Below, piece by piece: positions 17,516 to 25,172 of a stretch of 64,000 nucleotides of DNA; position 1 is the stretch's first letter; each line of letters opens with the position of its first letter. This stretch comes from DASYXT01 sp035934555 (GTDB lineage Bacteria > Verrucomicrobiota > Verrucomicrobiia > Limisphaerales > UBA8199): the NCBI GenBank assembly GCA_035934555.1, contig DASYXT010000055.1, positions 209,586-273,585 of the forward strand, written 5' to 3'. The position numbers were made by a program, and so were the translations under genes. Under the pieces are notes generated by a model. It was not told where the DNA came from. It worked only from the letters and a program-made list of their open reading frames with translations, and did no database searches.

Positions 17516-19090
17516 TTGAAAGCCCCATCTCTAGCGCCACAGCTACTGCGGTCGACCCGTGGTGCACTCCTTGCAGTTCGCTTCAGCGTAGCCAAGATTG
17601 CTCTCATACTGCTCGCCCTGTGTGCCCCCAACTTTTCCACCAGTGCCGGGGCCAGCCCCCCCGCGTCATCGCAAGTGGAAACCCCCGCTGCCGAAACAAA
17701 CGCAAGTCTGTGGTCCGAGCTTTTGTCTATGGACCCAACGAATGCAACCCTTTATTACGGCCGAGCCGTGGCTTGGATCCAGCTCGACGATCTCGATAAA
17801 GCCCTAGCTGACCTTAATCGAGCCGTCCACATCGACCCAGGATATGCAGATGCGTACTGCGCGCGTGGGACCGTGCACTCAATTAAGCGAGAGTGGGCGT
17901 TGGCTATCGAAGACTTCGACCGGTCTTTACGCGTCAATCCCACAAATTCAATTGCCCTTAGTAGTCGTGGCACAGCCGAGGCTGAGTTGGCCCAATGGTA
18001 CCCGGCGCTTGACGATTTTACGAAAGCAGTATCTCTCAACCCGAGCAATTTTGTCGCATACAACGGCCGCGCAGGCGTGGAAGTGAAGCTACTGCAAGGG
18101 GATAAGGCCATAGCTGACTACACCCACGCTATAGACCTGCAACCACGGGATGCAACACTGTTTTACAATCGCGGCCTGATCCTGCTTGACCAAGGGGACG
18201 CCAAGCGCGCTCTGGCGGATCTAACACGCGCCATCACCCTTGATCCGAGCCTGCGTCGAGCATATCTGCAAAGGGCCAAGGCCCTCAAGCGAACCGGCGA
18301 GTGGGAGAGCGCTCTCGATGATTATTCCAAGTTGCTGCAACTTGACCCCGAAAACGTATCTGCGTACATAGGCCGTGGTACAGTTGCGAGCCATCTGCAC
18401 AATTGCGAGCTGGCAGTTTCAGATTACACCAAGGCCCTGGATCTCGGCACCCAAAACGCGGCAGTACTTTATGACCGAGCTCTGGCGTGGTCCTGCCTTG
18501 GGAGCTGGAACAAGGCCATTGACGACTTCCGCGCGGCGATCCGGAAGGACCCAGACCTGCCCCAGCCCTACAACGGGCTGGCGTGGATGCGCAGCACCTG
18601 CCCAGACCCCTCTTTCCGGAGCGGAGCTGAAGCGGTTACCCTGGCCGAGTCAGCGTGTCGGCTTACCAACTGGCACAATCACAACGCCCTGGGGACTCTC
18701 GCCGCGGCTTATGCTGAAGTTGGCAACTTCTCCAAAGCAGTTGAATATCAGAAGCGCGCTCTTAGCCTCAGCGATCTCTCTATTAAAGAACGAACGGAGT
18801 TTGAGGGCCGGCTAAAACTGTATCAACGGAACCAACCCTATCACGAGCCGCGCAAAAGCAACGCCCCCGCCAACGCCACGCAAAAGGAAGCACATCCTGG
18901 TGTCGTCAGTCGAAGTCGCGCGGGGTCAGACTGTAGAAATGCCCCCTGGATTCCCACACCTCTGCAACACCAACTCTTATGCTGCTTGACAAATCGCATA
19001 AGCCGGGCAATCTCGGACCATGCCGCGGGCCTTGCGCGTCGAATATCCGGGAGCGATCTATCACGTCATGAGCCGTGGCGACCAGCGTGA
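17516..19090 (+). CDS. exported TPR-repeat protein, C-terminus extended into RAYT DNA
   Basis: 524 residues from a TTG start; residues 1-45 are a signal peptide or membrane anchor (VAKIALILLALCAPNFS). From about residue 60 to 430 there are roughly ten TPR units (repeated A-x-x-D-x-x-x-A-[IL]-x-L-[DN]-P). The natural body appears to end near residue 440 (YQRNQPYHEP). The last 60-80 residues are atypical and overlap the RAYT relic at 19020 in another frame, so the original stop has probably been replaced. It lies 10 bp after the RHS gene and may be co-transcribed, where an immunity gene would sit, although an exported TPR protein is not a standard immunity protein. Confidence 0.65.
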   Translation: MKAPSLAPQLLRSTRGALLAVRFSVAKIALILLALCAPNFSTSAGASPPASSQVETPAAETNASLWSELLSMDPTNATLYYGRAVAWIQLDDLDKALADLNRAVHIDPGYADAYCARGTVHSIKREWALAIEDFDRSLRVNPTNSIALSSRGTAEAELAQWYPALDDFTKAVSLNPSNFVAYNGRAGVEVKLLQGDKAIADYTHAIDLQPRDATLFYNRGLILLDQGDAKRALADLTRAITLDPSLRRAYLQRAKALKRTGEWESALDDYSKLLQLDPENVSAYIGRGTVASHLHNCELAVSDYTKALDLGTQNAAVLYDRALAWSCLGSWNKAIDDFRAAIRKDPDLPQPYNGLAWMRSTCPDPSFRSGAEAVTLAESACRLTNWHNHNALGTLAAAYAEVGNFSKAVEYQKRALSLSDLSIKERTEFEGRLKLYQRNQPYHEPRKSNAPANATQKEAHPGVVSRSRAGSDCRNAPWIPTPLQHQLLCCLTNRISRAISDHAAGLARRISGSDLSRHEPWRPA

Positions 19091-19220
19091 AGACATCTTC
19101 CTGAGCGATGTGGACCGGCACGACTTCATCAAAACCCTGGCCGAAGCATGCCAGAAAACCGGTTGGCAGGTGCATGCCTTCTGCCTCATGTCCAGAAACG
19201 GGGTCAGTCATAACTATTGA
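19020..19220 (+). pseudogene. RAYT N-terminal relic 1
   Basis: MPRALRVEYPGAIYHVMSRG, then DQREDIFLSD and KTLAEACQKTGWQVHAFCLM are the standard start of a RAYT/Y1 transposase. The frame breaks at CLMSRNG, exactly where the family continues with NHFHLV, the HUH metal-binding motif. No tyrosine or C-terminal half follows. Expected length is about 250 residues or more; 66 are left. Confidence 0.8.
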
Positions 19221-19252
19221 CACAAGTCGCCGTTTGTGCACTTACTTGGCTC

Positions 19253-19510
19253 ATGCCGCGCAAATTGCGAGTTCAGTATCCCGGCGCAATCTACCACCTC
19301 ATGAATAGGGGTGACCGCCGGGACGAAATCTTTGAGGACGATGAGGATCGCCACCGCTTCCTAAAAACCTTGGCCCGGACCTGCGAAAAAACGGGCTGGC
19401 AGGTCCAGGCCTATTGTCTCATGTCCAACCGCTTTTGTTTGCCTGCTACAGGTCCCACCGCCAGACGGTGTGCAGATACCAAAGCATGGCTTCCACACTC
19501 ACCGGCATGA
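19253..19510 (+). pseudogene. RAYT N-terminal relic 2
   Basis: A second, diverged copy in tandem: MPRKLRVQYPGAIYHLMNRG, DRRDEIFEDDEDRHRFLKTL, then EKTGWQVQAYCLMSNRF. It too stops matching at CLMSN, just before the HUH motif, and continues as unrelated sequence to a stop at 19510. Only 33 bp separate it from relic 1, and the two differ by many substitutions, so this is not a recent duplication. Confidence 0.8.
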
Positions 19511-19840
19511 AGCCAAGTTAAGCCTCTACCCCGGGGGCGCAAGGTGATTGATCCGCGGCAAGCGCCGGAGGGGGTGCTTGGGGCTCTTGAGTGGGAGACG
19601 GAGGTGTCGGGGTTCATTAGCCAACCGAAGCACCGAAGCGCGGGTCCAGACCCGAGCGGCATTTGGCACGGCGGCCCGGCCTGGCACGCCTCCACAATTT
19701 AGGCCAACCCTTGACGCCCTCGACCGCCACACGACGCCGGCAACACCTCCGTCCTGGCACGGCTCGGCTGTGTCACGCCTGCACAATTGGCCGCCACCCG
19801 TGACACCCTTGCTCCAGGCTCTTGGCCCGGCGGCACGGCC

Positions 19841-19884
19841 CTGGCAAGGGTCTGGCAAGGGTCTGGCAAGGGTGCGGCACGGGC
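19841..19884. repeat. 11-bp tandem array
   Basis: Three exact copies of CTGGCAAGGGT (19841, 19852, 19863) and a fourth degenerate copy. The surrounding 150 bp contains further GGCACG/GGCAAG variants. Confidence 0.9.
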
Positions 19885-20003
19885 ATGTCACACCTCGGGA
19901 AAGGGCGCTCCATCCATTTGATTGCCAGCCTCTTGCTCGCTTGTCACGGGTGGCACGGCTCGTTTTTGCCCCCTCCGCCCCCCCCGAAATTTCCGTACAT
20001 AGT

Positions 20004-20027
20004 CTTAATCTTAATCTTAATCCTAAT
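20004..20027. repeat. hexameric CTTAAT array
   Basis: Three exact CTTAAT units and one CCTAAT unit. A similar hexamer array (CAATCC/TAATCC) occurs at 63957-63986 near the right edge. Confidence 0.9.
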
Positions 20028-20130
20028 CCCCCCTGCCGTTCCCGCCACCGCGGGGGTCGCGTTATGCGTTTCCACCTGGATATCGAGAGCGCCGGCGCGC
20101 ATCCCAGCCCTGCAGCCAGTTCTTGCACCT

Positions 20131-20160
20131 GATTACAGCTAATTCCCGCAAATTACAGTT
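20131..20160. repeat. 10-bp AATTAC array, short
   Basis: Three 10-bp units beginning GATTACAG, AATTCCCG and AATTACAG at 20131, 20141 and 20151. The unit is related to the longer array at 20321-20400. Confidence 0.65.
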
Positions 20161-20210
20161 CGTCCTCAAATTTTTCCCCAACCTGCCACTCCATCGTTCC
20201 ACCATTCCAT

Positions 20211-20270
20211 TCGGTCACCGGATGTCACCCGTTGACACCGCTTGACACTGGTTGACCCCGGTTGACACCT
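20211..20270. repeat. 10-bp GTTGACACCG array
   Basis: Six consecutive 10-bp units with consensus GTTGACACCG and no slips. Positions 5 and 7 to 9 of the unit are the most conserved (A and C-type bases) while flanking bases drift. Confidence 0.85.
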
Positions 20271-20320
20271 GAAGTGCTGTCCAGTGCCGGTCACTATCCC
20301 GTCCTTCCATTCCGCGAAAA

Positions 20321-20400
20321 ATTACAATTTCTTGCAAAAAATTTCACTGAATTGCGCGAAATTTCACTTAATTTCACCTAATTACGCCAAATTACACTTC
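20321..20400. repeat. 10-bp ATTTCACTTA array
   Basis: Eight consecutive 10-bp units, consensus ATTTCACTTA. Seven of the eight open with ATT in exact phase, while the rest of the unit varies (TCAC, ACGC, GCGC). The A+T tracts recur every helical turn. Confidence 0.85.
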
Positions 20401-20430
20401 GAGGCGCTTTTCACTTCCGAGTGTTCCGTT

Positions 20431-20517
20431 CTTCGCGTCTTTGCGTCTTTGCGTTAGGTCTTCGCACAGGGGGCCACCGGATTAATGAAAGGGCGCAAAG
20501 GCGCAGAGACGCAAAGG
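20431..20517. repeat. inverted CTTTGCGTCTTTGCG element
   Basis: The left arm (20431-20455) and the right arm (20493-20517) are imperfect reverse complements built of CTTTGCGTCT-type units. A single copy of the same motif occurs near 10090-10112. This is a dispersed intergenic repeat. Confidence 0.75.
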
Positions 20518-20588
20518 TCAGTTCCAATTCTTTGCGTCTTCCCCTGTTTGGTTCGCGGCACCGGGGCAGCCCGACGCCAGCCCGCAGC

Positions 20589-22139
20589 TCACTCGTACTT
20601 GAACTCTTTCAGGAACGGTTCCAGGCCCGGCAGGTACGGTTCGAGATATTTCTGGTAGTTGCGCCAGCGGCCGATGGCGGTGCGGTAAAGGGGCTTTCGG
20701 ACCTCGGCGGCGGAAGGCGAGTTAACCCGCTTGCCGCGCGCGTGCTCGTAAAACTTCAAAACATTATCCTCGAACCCCAGGCCCAGGAACTCCAGCGCCG
20801 AGCGGGTCACCCCCGGCAGGTCGTCCACCATCTGCTCGTAGCGGACCGTCAACGCTTGGGCGCCCAGGCGCGGGAGCATCGCGCGCCAGAAGTCCATCAC
20901 GTTGGCATATTGGTTGACCGTCTCACCCAGGGTCAGGTAGGCCGAACTCGCCGGGGTGAGCGTCAGGGCTTGCATGAAACAACTCAGGACGACGTCCCGC
21001 GGGTCGCGCATGACGACAAGGAATTTCGTCTCCGGAAAGACGCGCACCAGGACCGGGACCATGACGTTCAAGCCGGGATTCTTGTCCAGCAGCAGGCAGT
21101 TGCCGATGGGTTGGCGGAGGAACCTCTCGGCGCAGGCGAAATAGTTCTGACGCAAATGGCCGAGGACGCTGGGCGGAGCCGAGTCGAGCATCTGAAAGAT
21201 GCCCGCGCCGGGGGGAAAATCGCGCGCCATGGGCCGGTAGATCTCGTCATGGATGAGATTGGTTTCTTCCAGGCTGATGACGCCGCTATGGGATTCGAGC
21301 ACCTGTTCGAGCAGGGTGGTGCCGGAGCGGGGATGGCCGGCGAGCAGGGCCAGCCGGCGCGGGGGCTGAAACTTTGGCGCGTCGGCGCGCCAACGGTTCA
21401 GAATGGCGGGGGTGATGGAGCGTGCCATTTCCTGGTTGAGCTTTTGCATCTGCTGGAGCGGGGCGGCCAGGGCCGCCGCCTGGGGGCGTTGAATCGCCTT
21501 GGCTTCCAGCAAGGCGGCGATGGCGTCGTCGTATTGGCTGGCGCCGTCCAGAATGCCGGCCAGGGCGTAGCCGGCGCGGATGCGGGTCAAAGAATCGGCG
21601 GCGGCATCGGCCAGGAGCTGGCGGAACTGGGTTTCGGCCTCGTTCAATTGGCCGCGGCGTTGGTTGAGCACCGCGTATTTGAGCAACACGCGCGGGTCCT
21701 TTCGGTCCATGCGCGAGGCGCGCTCGACGATCTCGGCCGCGTCGTCAAGGCGGTCGTCAAGCAGGTAGATGTCGGCCAGGGAGATGAGCGCGCCGAGGGA
21801 CACCCCCTTTTTCTCGCCGGCGCGCTGAAGGTAACCCAGCATCAGGTCGAGGTTTTTGAAGGAGGAACAAATGCCGGCGGCTTCCTCGAGGATTTGGATG
21901 TGCCCTTGGGAGACGCGCAAGGCCGTCTCGAGGCAGCGTTCGACGGCGGCGTAGTCGTAACGCAAGGCGTGGGCCCGGGCGAGGTTCAGATGGAGGCTGG
22001 GGTTGGCGGGTTCCTTTTGGACGGCCTGTTCGAGCAAGGTGATGCTCTTGTCATATTCCTGGCGCCGCCACGCCTCGCTGGCTTGCTGGCAAAGCCGCTC
22101 GATAGCCTTGTTGGCTTTTTGGGGCGGCGCGTGGCTCAT
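20589..22139 (-). CDS. TPR-repeat sulfotransferase
   Basis: 516 residues from the ATG at 22139 (MSHAPPQ); an upstream in-frame start at 22178 would add 13 residues without support. Residues 1-240 are TPR/helical repeats. The C-terminal half is a PAPS-dependent sulfotransferase: 5'-phosphosulfate loop GHPRSGTTLLEQ at 268-279 and 3'-phosphate motif RDPRD at about 378-382. The fold resembles the tyrosylprotein sulfotransferase-like TPR proteins common in this phylum. It probably sulfates a glycan, lipid or protein; substrate unknown. It lies downstream of the PEP-CTERM gene, behind a strong hairpin. Confidence 0.88.
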   Translation of the reverse strand: MSHAPPQKANKAIERLCQQASEAWRRQEYDKSITLLEQAVQKEPANPSLHLNLARAHALRYDYAAVERCLETALRVSQGHIQILEEAAGICSSFKNLDLMLGYLQRAGEKKGVSLGALISLADIYLLDDRLDDAAEIVERASRMDRKDPRVLLKYAVLNQRRGQLNEAETQFRQLLADAAADSLTRIRAGYALAGILDGASQYDDAIAALLEAKAIQRPQAAALAAPLQQMQKLNQEMARSITPAILNRWRADAPKFQPPRRLALLAGHPRSGTTLLEQVLESHSGVISLEETNLIHDEIYRPMARDFPPGAGIFQMLDSAPPSVLGHLRQNYFACAERFLRQPIGNCLLLDKNPGLNVMVPVLVRVFPETKFLVVMRDPRDVVLSCFMQALTLTPASSAYLTLGETVNQYANVMDFWRAMLPRLGAQALTVRYEQMVDDLPGVTRSALEFLGLGFEDNVLKFYEHARGKRVNSPSAAEVRKPLYRTAIGRWRNYQKYLEPYLPGLEPFLKEFKYE

Positions 22140-22166
22140 GCAAAAAAACCTTCGACAAAGAAGCAC

Positions 22167-22192
22167 AAAGGCCGCCATTGCTGGCGGCCTTT
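22167..22192 (-). terminator. strong hairpin after the PEP-CTERM gene
   Basis: A perfect 11-bp stem (AAAGGCCGCCA at 22167-22177, complement at 22182-22192) with a 4-nt loop. It lies 20 bp past the stop of the PEP-CTERM gene. On the minus strand the stem ends in TTT and is followed by a T-rich tract, so an intrinsic terminator is likely. Confidence 0.75.
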
Positions 22193-22211
22193 GGCGTTGA
22201 GAAAATCGCGC

Positions 22212-23036
22212 TCAGGCCTTCCGGCGACGGAACAGCAGGAAGTTCAAACCGCCCAGCGTGGCCAAGGCGAGCACCGAGGGTTCCGGCACCACCAGGCTGA
22301 CCGAGGGATCGAAAATATCGCCCTTGAAGCCGACCAGGTAGCCGAAGTTGGCGCCGAGTTGGCCAATGCCGATGGGGCGAGCCAAGCTGTCACCGTAGGT
22401 GCCCTTGGTGGCCGCGCCGGACCCAACGAGGCTGCCGTTAAGAAACAGGTTGGCGGTTCCGGAGACATCGCCGGCGTTGAAAGAGGTGGCGTCGAACTCC
22501 ATCCGCACATGGTACCAGATATTGGGCAGCACGGTTGTGGAGACCGGGGTCGTTTCGGCCCCAGTGTCGTCGCCAAAGGTCATTTGCAAGGAGGCCGACC
22601 CGGCGGTGGTGATCAACTGGAGGGACTCGGTGCCGGCGTAGTCGATCAGCTTTTGGGTATGACCAAAGGAAGTGGAATCGGTTCCATTCCACATGAACCA
22701 AGTGTTGTAGATGAAGCCGCCGCCGGCGAAGACGCTGGCATTATTCAGCAACGAGTTGCCGCTGGTCAGGATGCCGCCGGCGGTCGTGTTGAGGGACTGC
22801 GCACCAGCCGGGAACCCCGTCGGCACCGCCGTAGCCAACGACAGAGTCCCATCGTAAAACCCATTGTTACCTCCGGCGCTCTGGTCGGTGATGGTCGTGC
22901 CGGTCCCGTTCCAGGAGGCCGGGAAATCATACTCGAAGACCGGAACGGCTTGCCCATGGGCGGCCGAGCCGGCCAGCCCAAAGACGGCGGCAACCGCCGA
23001 AATCGGTGTGAACGCTTTGATAATATACTTCTTCAT
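22212..23036 (-). CDS. LamG-like PEP-CTERM surface protein
   Basis: 274 residues. Signal peptide to about residue 29 (AGSAAHGQA), a single LamG-like jelly-roll (YDFPASWNGTGT to GYLVGFKGDIFDP), and a C-terminal PEP-CTERM tag: VPEPS, then a hydrophobic helix and the basic end FRRRKA. Such tags are recognised by exosortase and direct export and trimming at the cell surface, often with exopolysaccharide. No exosortase is in the window. The start is the first ATG before the signal peptide. Confidence 0.88.
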   Translation of the reverse strand: MKKYIIKAFTPISAVAAVFGLAGSAAHGQAVPVFEYDFPASWNGTGTTITDQSAGGNNGFYDGTLSLATAVPTGFPAGAQSLNTTAGGILTSGNSLLNNASVFAGGGFIYNTWFMWNGTDSTSFGHTQKLIDYAGTESLQLITTAGSASLQMTFGDDTGAETTPVSTTVLPNIWYHVRMEFDATSFNAGDVSGTANLFLNGSLVGSGAATKGTYGDSLARPIGIGQLGANFGYLVGFKGDIFDPSVSLVVPEPSVLALATLGGLNFLLFRRRKA

Positions 23037-23176
23037 CGCAACAAACTCCGTACGCGTGATGGTTCTAATTAGTTGAACTGTACTTCAATGCTGGCGAGAA
23101 GTGACCATATCAAAAAGGGGGAGAGAAGTCAATAAAAAATTTGACCGAATTTTTGGACCCGCAGTGGCGAGCGGAG

Positions 23177-23248
23177 CGCGGACTTTAGTCCGCAGCAGGC
23201 TCCGATGGGCCGGCGATTTTCGAAGGTTGCTGCGGACTAAAGTCCGCG
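23177..23248. repeat. REPIN-like inverted pair, family B
   Basis: Two 21-bp arms (23177-23197 and 23228-23248) are perfect reverse complements with a 30-bp spacer. Each arm contains the self-complementary core GCGGACTTTAGTCCGC, with one non-pairing central step. It lies 14 bp past the atpC stop and could end the operon's transcripts. Related, less perfect elements occur at 62772-62900, 35975-36004 and 6577-6616. Confidence 0.85.
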
Positions 23249-23261
23249 CGCCGGCCGCCAC

Positions 23262-23672
23262 CTAAGGCCGCTGCCGGCGTTTGACTTTAAGCTGAGCGAG
23301 CGAATGGGCCAGGGCGGCGCTGACCATCGCGCCTTCTTCGTCTTCGAGTTGGCCCGCCAGGCGCGCTTCGGCTCGCTGACGGGCCTCTTCGGCTTTGGCT
23401 TCGTCAATATTTTCCGCCCGGATGGCCATGTCGGTCATGATCGCCACCCGTTGGCCGGTGATTTCGACGAACCCCTCGCCGACTGCCAGGAAAAAATCGC
23501 GCCCGTTTTGCCGCACACTGATTTCCCCAGGCACAATCTGGGTGAGTACAGGCACGTGTTGCGGATAGATGCCCATCTCTCCTTCGACGCCCGGCAGCGT
23601 TACCATCTCGACGTCCTCGGAGAACACTTTGGCGTCGGGCGTGACGATTTCCAGTTTTAAAGTCCCGGCCAT
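23262..23672 (-). CDS. atpC: F1Fo ATP synthase epsilon subunit
   Basis: 136 residues. The N-terminal beta-sandwich (LKLEIVTPDAKVFSEDVEMV, LPGVEGEMGIYPQHVPVLT) and the two-helix C-terminus (EEARQRAEARLAGQLEDEEG) are typical of epsilon, which links the rotor to the catalytic head and can inhibit ATP hydrolysis. It is the last gene of the operon, 88 bp after atpD, the largest gap in the cluster apart from the region before atpE. Confidence 0.95.
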   Translation of the reverse strand: MAGTLKLEIVTPDAKVFSEDVEMVTLPGVEGEMGIYPQHVPVLTQIVPGEISVRQNGRDFFLAVGEGFVEITGQRVAIMTDMAIRAENIDEAKAEEARQRAEARLAGQLEDEEGAMVSAALAHSLAQLKVKRRQRP

Positions 23673-23760
23673 ACCGCTTTAGGGCAACAAAGGCCGGGAC
23701 TGAGCCTCCTGGTTCAGTTTACCGGCGGGTTTCGTGGTGGCTAACATAGTCCGGGCGGCC

Positions 23761-25164
23761 TCAGGCTTCTTTAATCTCCTCGATGCCGCCGCGCATGTAG
23801 AAATTGCCTTCCGGCACCTCGTCATGTTTACCGTCGAGGATTTCCTTGAATCCTCGCACCGTATCGGCCACCGGGACCTGTTTGCCGGGCCGGCCGGTGA
23901 ACACCTCGGCCACGCTGAAGGGCTGGCTAAGGAACCGTTGGATTTTCCGCGCCCGAAAAACGGTCTGCTTGTCATCCGGCGACAACTCATCCATGCCGAG
24001 AATGGCGATAATGTCTTGCAGGTCTTTGTAACGTTGCAACACGCGTTGAACGCCGCGCGCCACTTCATAGTGGTCCTTGCCGACAATGTCGGGGGCCAGG
24101 GCCCGCGAGGTCGAGGCCAGCGGATCGACGGCCGGGTAGATGCCCAACTCGGCGATCGAGCGCTCAAGAACGATCGTCGCGTCCAGGTGCGCGAACGTCG
24201 TCGCCGGCGCGGGGTCCGTCAGGTCATCGGCCGGCACATACACCGCCTGGAAGGATGTGATTGAGCCTTTTTTCGTCGAGGTGATGCGCTCCTGCAAGTC
24301 GCCCATTTCAGCGGCGAGCGTCGGTTGGTAACCGACCGCGCTGGGCGTGCGGCCCAGCAGGGCCGAGACTTCCGACCCGGCTTGTGAAAAGCGGAAAATA
24401 TTGTCGATGAACAGCAGCACGTCCTGGTTCTTTTCGTCGCGGAAAAACTCCGTGATGGCCAGGCCGGACAGGGCGACGCGCAAGCGCGCGCCGGGCGGTT
24501 CGTTCATCTGGCCGTACACCAGCGCAATCTTGGATTCACCGAGATTTTCCTGCTTGATCACGCCGGCTTCAGACATTTCGGTGTAGAGATCGTTGCCTTC
24601 GCGGGTGCGCTCGCCCACCCCGGCAAACACCGACACGCCACCGTGCAGCTTGGCGATATTGTTGATCAACTCCATGATGACGACGGTTTTGCCGACACCG
24701 GCGCCGCCGAACGCGCCGACCTTGCCGCCCTTGAGGAAGGGGCAGATCAGGTCGATCACCTTGATGCCGGTGGTCAGCACCTGCGGCGAGGTGGACTGGT
24801 CGGTCAGCAAAGGCGCGGCGCGGTGAATCGGGTAAGATTTCTCGGCCTTAACCGGGCCGCGCTCATCGACCGGGTTGCCGGTAACGTCAAATACCCGCCC
24901 CATAACGCCCTCGCCGACGGGCATGGAAATAGGCGCACCGGTGTCTTCGACCTCGAAACCGCGTTTGAGGCCCTCGGTAGTGGACATCGCGACGGTGCGG
25001 ACCCACTCATCGCCCAGGTGCTGTTGGACTTCGAGCGTCAGCGTGGTGGGGTTGCCCTGGACCTTATAGTTGACCTTGAGCGCGTTGTAGATGGCCGGCA
25101 AGGGTCCGGAAAACTCTACGTCCACCACCGGGCCGATGACTTGTACGATTTTGCCTTTGTTCAT
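23761..25164 (-). CDS. atpD: F1Fo ATP synthase beta subunit (catalytic)
   Basis: 467 residues, full length. Walker A GGAGVGKT at 153-160, the catalytic glutamate in GVGERTREGNDLY, Walker B-type VLLFIDNIFRF and the DELSPDD catch-loop region (usually DELSEED) are present. Forms the three catalytic sites with alpha in F1. Eight bases separate it from atpG. Confidence 0.97.
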   Translation of the reverse strand: MNKGKIVQVIGPVVDVEFSGPLPAIYNALKVNYKVQGNPTTLTLEVQQHLGDEWVRTVAMSTTEGLKRGFEVEDTGAPISMPVGEGVMGRVFDVTGNPVDERGPVKAEKSYPIHRAAPLLTDQSTSPQVLTTGIKVIDLICPFLKGGKVGAFGGAGVGKTVVIMELINNIAKLHGGVSVFAGVGERTREGNDLYTEMSEAGVIKQENLGESKIALVYGQMNEPPGARLRVALSGLAITEFFRDEKNQDVLLFIDNIFRFSQAGSEVSALLGRTPSAVGYQPTLAAEMGDLQERITSTKKGSITSFQAVYVPADDLTDPAPATTFAHLDATIVLERSIAELGIYPAVDPLASTSRALAPDIVGKDHYEVARGVQRVLQRYKDLQDIIAILGMDELSPDDKQTVFRARKIQRFLSQPFSVAEVFTGRPGKQVPVADTVRGFKEILDGKHDEVPEGNFYMRGGIEEIKEA

Positions 25165-25172
25165 GGAGTTGC

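Larger units (their letters stand above)
19511..20588. other. repeat-dense non-coding block
   Basis: 1,078 bp without a credible gene; open frames on both strands give low-complexity products. It holds at least five short phased arrays (listed separately) and an inverted CTTTGCGTCTTTGCG element. The 19680-19960 stretch is also full of loose GGCACG/TGGCA motifs with 10-12 bp steps. It sits between two RAYT relics and the TPR-sulfotransferase gene. Confidence 0.7.

Noticed and set aside
19526..20132. Frames of 194-200 codons on both strands
   Set aside because: Low-complexity products generated by the repeat arrays; no start context and no family resemblance.
19841..20400. CRISPR array
   Set aside because: Units are 6-11 bp, contiguous and without spacers, and there are no cas genes in the window.
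20421..23072. 883-codon plus-strand open frame
   Set aside because: It is the antisense shadow of the TPR-sulfotransferase and PEP-CTERM genes, both of which have clear domains on the minus strand.
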